From the NCBI RefSeq assembly GCF_036226765.1, contig NZ_CP109017.1, positions 3,175,501-3,239,500 of the forward strand: a stretch of 64,000 nucleotides of DNA, read 5' to 3'. This document shows positions 57,787 to 64,000 of the stretch, in pieces. The DNA comes from Streptomyces sp. NBC_00670 (GTDB lineage Bacteria > Actinomycetota > Actinomycetes > Streptomycetales > Streptomycetaceae). The first letter of the stretch is position 1; every line of letters begins with the position of its first letter. The position numbers and the translations under genes were made by a program. The notes under the pieces were generated by a model. It was not told the origin of the DNA and ran no database searches. It worked only from the letters and a program-made list of their open reading frames with translations.

Positions 57787-60375
57787 CTACTCCAGCACCG
57801 GCAGCAGTTCCGGCAGATGGCCGTCCGAGGACGCGGCCGTTCGCCGGCGTTCCTCCGGGACCTCGCCGTACAGCGTGGTGCGGGGTTTGGCGGGGCGGCC
57901 GGCCGTCTCGGCGACGGCGACGAGGTCGCGTACGGACTTGTAGGAGCCGTAGGAGGAGCCCGCCATGCGGGAGATGGTCTCCTCCATCAGCGTGCCGCCG
58001 AGGTCGTTGGCGCCGGAGCGGAGCATCTCGGCGGCGCCCTCCGTGCCGAGCTTCACCCAGCTGGTCTGGATGTTGGGGATCCACGGGTGGAGCAGAAGGC
58101 GGGCCATCGCCGTCACCGCACGGTTGTCCCTCGTCGACGGGCCCGGGCGGGCGATCCCCGCCAGATAGACGGGGGCGTTGGTGTGGATGAACGGCAGGGT
58201 GACGAACTCCGTGAAGCCGCCGGTGCGTTGCTGGATGCCCGCGAGGGTGCGGAGGTGGCCGAGCCAGTGCCGGGGCTGGTCCACATGGCCGTACATCATC
58301 GTGGACGAGGACCGGATGCCGAGTTCGTGGGCCGTTTCGACGACCTCGATCCACGTTGCCGCGGGGAGCTTGCCCTTGGTGAGGATCCAGCGGACCTCGT
58401 CGTCGAGGATCTCGGCCGCCGTGCCGGGAATCGAGTCCAGACCCGCCTCCTTGGCGGCGCTCAGCCACTCCCTGATGGACATGCCGGTGCGGGTCGCGCC
58501 GTTGACGACCTCCATCGGGGAGAAGGCGTGCACGTGCATGCCGGGGACGCGCTCCTTGACCGCCCGCGCGATGTCGAAGTACGCCGTGCCGGGCAGGTCG
58601 GGGTGGATGCCGCCCTGCATGCACACCTCCACCGCGCCCACGTCCCACGCCTGTTGGGCGCGGTCGGCGACCTGGTCCAGGGAGAGGGTGTAGGCGTCGG
58701 CGTCGGTGCGGCGCTGGGCGAAGGCGCAGAAACGGCAGCCGGTGTAGCAGACGTTGGTGAAGTTGATGTTGCGGGTGACGATGTAGGTGACGTCGTCGCC
58801 GACGACGGACGCGCGGACGTCGTCGGCGATACGGCACAGGGCGTCCAGGGCCGGGCCGTCCGCGTGCAGCAGGGCGAGGGCCTCGTCGTCGGTGAGCTTC
58901 GTCGGGTCGTCGGCGGCGGTGGCGAGCGCGGCGCGGACGTCGGTGTCCAGGCGTTCGGGTGCCATGCCGGGGGCGGCGGCCTCGCGCAGGGCGCCCCAGT
59001 CGCCGTAGACCTCGTCGAAGTCGTCGCGGCGGTCGCTGGTGCGGCCCTCGGTGTCGATGGTGCGGTGCAGGTCGGTGCGGCCGGTGGCGGTGAAGGCCTC
59101 CTCGGGTTCCTGCCAGGGCAGGCCGCGCGGGAGGGCGTCCTCCCGGGCGAGCCCGGTCTCCGGGTCGGCGAGGGCGGCCACGTGCGGGCGCAGCCGGGGG
59201 TCGAGCCAGGGTTCGCCGCGGCGCACGAACTCCGGGTACACGCACAGGCGTTCCCGCAGCGTGAACCCGGCGTCGGCGGAGCGCTCGCGCAGCAGATCGA
59301 TCTGCGGCCAGGGGCGCTCGGGGTTGACGTGGTCGATGGTGAGCGGCGAGACCCCGCCCCAGTCGTCGATCCCGGCGGCGATCAGCCGCTCGTACTCGCC
59401 GTCGACGAGGTTGGGCGGCGCCTGGAGGCAGGCGGCGGGACCCATGATGTGCCGGGCGACGGCGACGGTGGCGACGAGTTCGTCCAGTTCCGCGTCCGGC
59501 ATCCCGCGCATCGCGGTGTCGGGCTTGGCGCGGAAGTTCTGGATGATCAGTTCCTGGATCGAGTGGTACGCGCGGGAGACGCGGCGCAGCGCGAACAGCG
59601 ACTCGGCGCGCTCCTCGTACGTCTCCCCGATGCCGATGAGCAGCCCGGAGGTGAAGGGCACGGAGGAGCGGCCGGCGTCCTGAAGGACCCGCAGCCGGAC
59701 GGCGGGTTCCTTGTCGGGGGAGCCGTGGTGGGGGCCGCCGGGCTCGGACCACAGGCGGGTGGCGGTGGTCTCCAGCATCATGCCCATGCTCGGGGCGACG
59801 GGCTTGAGCCGCTGGAAGTCCGTCCAGCTCAGGACGCCCGGGTTGAGGTGGGGCAGCAGCCCCGTTTCCTCCAGGATGCGGATGGAGATGGCGCGGACGT
59901 AGGCGATCGTGTCGTCGTAGCCGTGCGCGTCGAGCCACTCGCGGGCCTCGGGCCAGCGGTCCTCGGGCTTGTCGCCGAGGGTGATCAGGGCTTCCTTGCA
60001 GCCGGCGGCGGCGCCCTCGCGGGCGATGTCGAGGACCTCGTCCGGCGACATGAACATCCCGTGCCCGGCGCGGCGGAGCTTTCCGGGGACGGTGACGAAG
60101 GTGCAGTAGTGGCACTTGTCCCGGCAGAGCCGGGTGAGGGGGACGAAGACGCTCTTGGAGTAGGTGATGACCCCGGGCCGGCCGGCCGCCTCCAGCCCCG
60201 CGTCCCGCACGCGTCCGGCGGAGGCGACGAGATCGTCGAGCGCCGCGCCACGCGCCCGCAGCAGCACGGCCGCCTCGGCGACGTCGAGCGCGACGCCTTC
60301 CCGGGCGCGTTTCAGCGCGCGACGCATGGAGTTCTCGGTGGGGTACCCGGTCCCGGAGGTCGCGGAAGTCGTCAT
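57787..60375 (-). CDS. fbiC: FO synthase, fused CofG-CofH (F420 biosynthesis)
   Basis: An 862-residue bifunctional radical-SAM enzyme that makes FO, the deazaflavin chromophore of F420, from tyrosine and the flavin pathway intermediate. CRDKCHYC (about residue 85) and CYTGCRFC (about residue 541) are the two [4Fe-4S] CxxxCxxC motifs of the CofG- and CofH-type halves. Length fits FbiC of actinobacteria. ATG 60375 follows GAAGG directly; MRRALK at 60327 is an alternative. The downstream reductase gene at 60530 uses the cofactor, by family. Confidence 0.95.
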   Translation of the reverse strand: MTTSATSGTGYPTENSMRRALKRAREGVALDVAEAAVLLRARGAALDDLVASAGRVRDAGLEAAGRPGVITYSKSVFVPLTRLCRDKCHYCTFVTVPGKLRRAGHGMFMSPDEVLDIAREGAAAGCKEALITLGDKPEDRWPEAREWLDAHGYDDTIAYVRAISIRILEETGLLPHLNPGVLSWTDFQRLKPVAPSMGMMLETTATRLWSEPGGPHHGSPDKEPAVRLRVLQDAGRSSVPFTSGLLIGIGETYEERAESLFALRRVSRAYHSIQELIIQNFRAKPDTAMRGMPDAELDELVATVAVARHIMGPAACLQAPPNLVDGEYERLIAAGIDDWGGVSPLTIDHVNPERPWPQIDLLRERSADAGFTLRERLCVYPEFVRRGEPWLDPRLRPHVAALADPETGLAREDALPRGLPWQEPEEAFTATGRTDLHRTIDTEGRTSDRRDDFDEVYGDWGALREAAAPGMAPERLDTDVRAALATAADDPTKLTDDEALALLHADGPALDALCRIADDVRASVVGDDVTYIVTRNINFTNVCYTGCRFCAFAQRRTDADAYTLSLDQVADRAQQAWDVGAVEVCMQGGIHPDLPGTAYFDIARAVKERVPGMHVHAFSPMEVVNGATRTGMSIREWLSAAKEAGLDSIPGTAAEILDDEVRWILTKGKLPAATWIEVVETAHELGIRSSSTMMYGHVDQPRHWLGHLRTLAGIQQRTGGFTEFVTLPFIHTNAPVYLAGIARPGPSTRDNRAVTAMARLLLHPWIPNIQTSWVKLGTEGAAEMLRSGANDLGGTLMEETISRMAGSSYGSYKSVRDLVAVAETAGRPAKPRTTLYGEVPEERRRTAASSDGHLPELLPVLE

Positions 60376-60529
60376 CCTTCGAGGATACGTAGGGGGTGAT
60401 CAGGGGGAACGGGGGTGGCGGGGCAGGCGGGCCGGCGGAGTGCGCGGGTCACCGTACGGGTGAGCCGGGGATGCGTAGGGTGGCCGTACGGTCCCGTCCG
60501 CGTCCGCCGCCCCGAAGGAGCCGAGGATC

Positions 60530-60925
60530 ATGACCCGTGACGTCGATCTCCGCTTCCGTCTCACCACCGCCTTCCAGCGGTACGTCGCCAATCCGCTGAG
60601 CCGGCGGATGCCGGGGCAGGTGCTGCTGGAGACCACCGGGCGGGTGTCGGGGCTGCCCCGGCGTACGCCGGTCGGGGGGCGGCGGGTGGGGGACGCGTTC
60701 TGGCTGGTGTCGGAGTTCGGGGAGCGTTCGCAGTACGTGCGGAACATCCTCGCCGACCCCCGGGTCCGGGTACGGCTGCGCGGGCGCTGGCACACCGGGA
60801 CGGCGCACCCGCTGCCCGACGACGACCCCGTGGCCCGGCTGCGCACGCTGCCCCGGGGCAACAGCGGCGTCGTCCGGGCGCTGGGGACGAACCTGCTGAC
60901 GGTGCGGGTGGATCTGGACGGCTGA
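60530..60925 (+). CDS. deazaflavin(F420)-dependent reductase, Ddn-like
   Basis: A 131-residue split-beta-barrel protein of the DDN/nitroreductase group. VLLETTGRVSGLPRRTPVGG and VSEFGERSQYVRNILADPRV are the conserved F420-binding region. Family members reduce quinones or nitro compounds with F420H2. Position beside fbiC, divergent, supports this assignment. Start ATG 60530 follows AGGAGCCGAGG. Confidence 0.88.
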   Translation: MTRDVDLRFRLTTAFQRYVANPLSRRMPGQVLLETTGRVSGLPRRTPVGGRRVGDAFWLVSEFGERSQYVRNILADPRVRVRLRGRWHTGTAHPLPDDDPVARLRTLPRGNSGVVRALGTNLLTVRVDLDG

Positions 60926-60957
60926 ACGGGCCGCACGCGGGGCTCCCCGCAAAGGGG

Positions 60958-61464
60958 TCAGTCGCCCGTCGTGCCGTCCAGCATCTCGCGCAGGATGTCC
61001 AGGTGGCCGTTGTGGCGGGCCGTCTCCTCCGTGAGGTGGAGGAGGATCCAGCGCAGGTCGACGTGGAGTCCGTCGCGGACGGGGCGCCGGGCCCGGTTGC
61101 CCAGGGCGTTGCGGGCGACCAGGTCGCGGTACCGGGCGCTCTGCTCGGCGTACTCGTCGAGCAGCTGCGGAAGCGGGAAGTCGACGGCGATCCGCATCTC
61201 GCGGTCGGGGTCCTCGTCCGTCCAGGGTCCCTGGTCCTCCTCGCCGAGGAAGACCACCTGGAACCAGTAGTACTCGACCCAGCGGAGGTGGTTGATCACC
61301 CCGCTCATGGTCATCAGCGGCGAGCCGGGCAGGAGCGCCGTGCGCGCGTGCTCCGCGGAGACCCCCTGGCACTTCGCGCGGGCCGTGTCGCGGGCGTAGT
61401 CGAGGAACGTGGTGAGCTGGGTGCGCTCGTCCCATGCGGGAGGCGTGTCGTCGATTCTGGTCAT
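60958..61464 (-). CDS. DinB-like/DUF664 protein
   Basis: A 168-residue four-helix protein. The motif MSGVINHLRWVEYYWFQVVF gives the first His, and LRWILLHLTEETARHNGHLD gives the HxxxH pair of the DinB metal site. The family includes thiol-dependent transferases using mycothiol or bacillithiol; activity here is inferred. ATG 61464 is chosen. It lies between the reductase and afsR. Confidence 0.82.
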   Translation of the reverse strand: MTRIDDTPPAWDERTQLTTFLDYARDTARAKCQGVSAEHARTALLPGSPLMTMSGVINHLRWVEYYWFQVVFLGEEDQGPWTDEDPDREMRIAVDFPLPQLLDEYAEQSARYRDLVARNALGNRARRPVRDGLHVDLRWILLHLTEETARHNGHLDILREMLDGTTGD

Positions 61465-61713
61465 CGCGCGAAGGGTCTCCGATCCCCGGGCCCGCTGTCG
61501 AGGCATTTCCCGGCCGGGCGGAACGGCCGTCCCCCACTCGGGCCCCACGGGCTGCACTCCCCCGTGCGAACGTGTGGGGAGCGTGTGCGGGTTCGGTGGT
61601 ATGCCGCACGGCGGCCTGTGATCGCGGTCTCGCACGGCTGACGCATTCGCCAAGGACAAGGCAGACTTGCCTCGTTGACATGATGTCGGTGGCGCAGGGG
61701 GGCGGAGGCGGCG

Positions 61714-64000
61714 ATGGACGGTGGACCGCGGGTGCCGGAGCAGGGGCGGGCCGAGCGGGCGGCGGCGCTGCGCTTCGGCGTGCTCGGCCCGGTGCGTGCC
61801 TGGCGCGGCGACGAACCGCTGCCCACCGGCTCGCCCCAGCAGCGCGCCCAGCTCGCCGCGCTGCTGCTGCGCGAGGGCCGTACGGCGACCGCGTCCGAGC
61901 TGATCGACGCCCTGTGGGGCGACGAACCGCCCTCCCGCGCCCTGGCCACCATTCGCACCTACGCCTCCCGGCTGCGCAAGACGCTCGGCTCCGGGGTGCT
62001 GCACAGCGAGTCCGGCGGCTACGCGCTCAGACTGGCCGAGGGCGACGAGCTGGACCTGCTGCGCGCCCAGGAACTCGTCGCCGACGCCGAGAAGGCGCGC
62101 TCCTCCGGTGACCTGGCCCGGGCCCGCGCACTGCTCGACGAGGCGCTGGCCCTGTGGGACGGCGAATCGCTCGCGCACGTCCCGGGCCCGTACGCCGAGA
62201 CCCAGCGCACCCGCCTGGAGGAGTGGCGGCTGCAGCACCTGGAGTCCCGGCTCGACATGGACCTGGAGCAGGGCCACCACGGCGAGGCCGTCTCCGAGCT
62301 CACCGCGCTGACCGCCACCCACCCGCTGCGCGAACGGCTGCGCGAGCTGCTGATGCTGGCGCTGTACCGCAGCGGCCGGCAGGCCGAGGCCCTCGCGGTC
62401 TACGCCGACACCCGGCGCCTCCTCGCGGAGGAACTCGGCGTCGACCCCCGCCCGGACCTACGCGAGCTCCAGCAGCGCATCCTGCGCGCCGACCCCGCCC
62501 TCGCCGAACCCCCCGCGCCCGCCCAGGAACCGGCCGCCGCCCCCGTACGGCCCGCCCAACTCCCGGCGACCGTCCCGGACTTCACCGGCCGCTCGTCGTT
62601 CGTCACCGAACTGGGCGAGGTGCTCGCCTCCGCCGAGGGCAACGGCCGGGTGATGGCCGTCTCCGCGCTGGCCGGCATCGGCGGCGTCGGCAAGACCACC
62701 CTCGCCGTGCACGTGGCGCACCAGGCCCGCGCCGCGTTCCCCGACGGCCAGCTCTACGTCGACCTCCAGGGCGCCGGCCCCCGCGCCGCCGAACCGGAGA
62801 CCGTCCTCGGCTCCTTCCTGCGCGCGCTCGGCACCGCCGACTCCGCGATCCCCGACTCGCTCGACGAACGGGCCGCGCTGTACCGCTCGCTGCTGGACGG
62901 CCGCCGCGTCCTCGTCCTCCTGGACAACGCCCGCGACGCCGCCCAGGTCCGCCCGCTGCTGCCCGGCACCGAGGGGTGCGCGGCGCTGATCACCTCCCGC
63001 ATCCGCATGGTCGACCTGGCCGGGGCGCACCTGGTCGACCTGGACGTGATGTCCCCCGAGGAGGCGCTCCAGCTCTTCACCCGGATCGTCGGCGAGGAGC
63101 GGGCGGCCGGCGAGCGGGAGGCCGCGCTCGACGTCGTCGCCGCCTGCGGCTTCCTGCCGCTCGCCATCCGCATCGCCGCCTCCCGGCTGGCCGCCCGCCG
63201 TACCTGGACGGTGTCGGTGCTGGCCGCCAAGCTGGCCGACGAGCGCCGCCGGCTGGACGAACTGCGCGCCGGCGACCTCGCCGTCAAGGCCACCTTCGAA
63301 CTCGGCTACGGCGCCCTGGAGCCCGCGCAGGCCCGTGCGTTCCGGCTGCTCGGCCTGGCCGACGGCCCGGACATCTCGCTCGCCGCCGCGGCCGCCGTAC
63401 TGGACCTGCCGGTTGACGAGACGGAGGACCTGCTGGAGTCCCTCGTCGACATGTCCCTGCTGGAGTCGGCCGCGCCCGGCCGCTACCGCTACCACGACCT
63501 CGTACGGCTCTACGCGCGTTCCTGCGCCGAACGCGACGAGCACACGCCGGGCGAGCGGGCCGCCGCGCTCTCCCGGCTGCTCGACTTCTACCTGGCCACG
63601 GTCGCGGGCGGGTACGCCATCGAGCGGCCCGGGGACCGGCTCGTGGACCACCTGGAGCGGGCCGCCTACCCGGGGCTGACCTTCTCCGACCGGCACGCGG
63701 CGCAGGACTGGCTGTACGCGGAGGCCGTCTGCCTGCTGGCCTGCGTACGGCAGTCCGCGCGCCCCGGCACCCTGCGCCGCGCCGCCGACGTGCTGTGGGC
63801 GGCGGTCGACCTGGCCGAGTCGGGCGCCAACTCCCGCGAGTACAATGCGGTCGCCGCGCTGCTGCGGGACGTCGCCGAGGAGACCCGGGACGCGCGCACC
63901 CAGGCCCGGGCGCTGACCGCGCTGGCGTTCGTCCACCACATCTCCGGCAGCCGCTTCGACGTGGCGGTGGAGGAGGCCCGGCGCGCCACCGAGCTGGCCG
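61714..64000 (+). CDS. afsR: AfsR, global SARP/STAND regulator, 3'-truncated by window end
   Basis: The first 762 codons of AfsR, a phosphorylatable activator that controls antibiotic production through afsS. The start MDGGPRVPEQ and LRFGVLGPVRAWRGDEPLPT resemble S. coelicolor AfsR as remembered. Domains: winged helix (about residues 20-110), BTAD (about 115-260), P-loop IGGVGKTTLAVHVA (about 321) with VLVLLDNARDAAQV (about 405), helical domains and the start of TPRs. GGAGG is 5 nt before the ATG. The 249 bp upstream contain TTGACATGATG. The remaining C-terminus lies outside the window. Confidence 0.96.
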   Translation, partial: MDGGPRVPEQGRAERAAALRFGVLGPVRAWRGDEPLPTGSPQQRAQLAALLLREGRTATASELIDALWGDEPPSRALATIRTYASRLRKTLGSGVLHSESGGYALRLAEGDELDLLRAQELVADAEKARSSGDLARARALLDEALALWDGESLAHVPGPYAETQRTRLEEWRLQHLESRLDMDLEQGHHGEAVSELTALTATHPLRERLRELLMLALYRSGRQAEALAVYADTRRLLAEELGVDPRPDLRELQQRILRADPALAEPPAPAQEPAAAPVRPAQLPATVPDFTGRSSFVTELGEVLASAEGNGRVMAVSALAGIGGVGKTTLAVHVAHQARAAFPDGQLYVDLQGAGPRAAEPETVLGSFLRALGTADSAIPDSLDERAALYRSLLDGRRVLVLLDNARDAAQVRPLLPGTEGCAALITSRIRMVDLAGAHLVDLDVMSPEEALQLFTRIVGEERAAGEREAALDVVAACGFLPLAIRIAASRLAARRTWTVSVLAAKLADERRRLDELRAGDLAVKATFELGYGALEPAQARAFRLLGLADGPDISLAAAAAVLDLPVDETEDLLESLVDMSLLESAAPGRYRYHDLVRLYARSCAERDEHTPGERAAALSRLLDFYLATVAGGYAIERPGDRLVDHLERAAYPGLTFSDRHAAQDWLYAEAVCLLACVRQSARPGTLRRAADVLWAAVDLAESGANSREYNAVAALLRDVAEETRDARTQARALTALAFVHHISGSRFDVAVEEARRATELA

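Noticed and set aside
57817..60399. 860-codon open frame on the plus strand opposite fbiC
   Set aside because: It is the low-stop antisense shadow of a high-GC gene. Its translation is Gly/Val/Asp-rich without motifs, while the minus strand carries two radical-SAM motifs.

Overview
The window is high-GC chromosomal DNA from a Streptomyces-type actinomycete. The evidence is the very high G+C at third codon positions, frequent GTG starts, an AfsR orthologue at the right end (its N-terminus and domain order match Streptomyces AfsR as I remember it), a fused FbiC, XRE/DUF397 pairs, and a pSAM2-type integrative and conjugative element (AICE).

Left flank (1-6427): a truncated acyl-CoA oxidase-like gene; a processive family-2 glycosyltransferase with a tiny membrane protein; a divergent membrane-anchored CBM3/glucanase-like protein; and a SAM-dependent methyltransferase preceded by four 22-bp tandem repeats.

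AICE (6459-22337, about 15.9 kb): the element sits in the 3' part of tRNA-Arg(CCT) between two identical 40-bp att cores. Paired TGACATC direct repeats lie inside both ends and look like integrase arm sites. The core runs leftward: transfer gene traSA, spd-like small membrane proteins, repSA, xis, int. A KorSA-like GntR repressor and a Pif-like NUDIX gene follow, with three related operators. Beyond a large imperfect palindrome comes lower-GC cargo: a C5 cytosine methyltransferase and a NotI-family endonuclease, then an intact IS630-family element. The right half holds an overlapping six-gene minus-strand operon, a divergent second GntR regulator with a doubled palindromic operator, and a cold-shock-like protein.

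Stress/membrane island (22442-36647): a class II glutamine amidotransferase, a MalT-like LuxR regulator, a DHA2 transporter, HdeD, two paralogous PLDc_N/SHOCT proteins, LapA-like, DUF7144-type and lipid-kinase genes. Four 17-bp palindromes (TCACC-N7-GGTGA) lie upstream of its genes. Decayed fragments show that the block was duplicated and that the two copies then lost different genes. It ends with a secreted FG-GAP protein, a GvpU-like protein and a MerR regulator.

Right part (36775-64000): a 1177-residue SARP/STAND regulator, SGNH hydrolase, FAD monooxygenase, zinc-ribbon protein, MFS exporter with a divergent ArsR-like regulator, glutathione peroxidase, a large membrane protein, a D-Ala-D-Ala carboxypeptidase with a long repetitive cytoplasmic N-terminus, GPP34-like, XRE plus DUF397, a sodium:solute symporter, ADP-ribosylglycohydrolase-like protein, fbiC (F420 biosynthesis), a deazaflavin-dependent reductase, a DinB-like protein, and afsR running off the end. 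Three convergent gene junctions carry the same family of GC-rich intergenic repeat, probably acting as bidirectional terminators.
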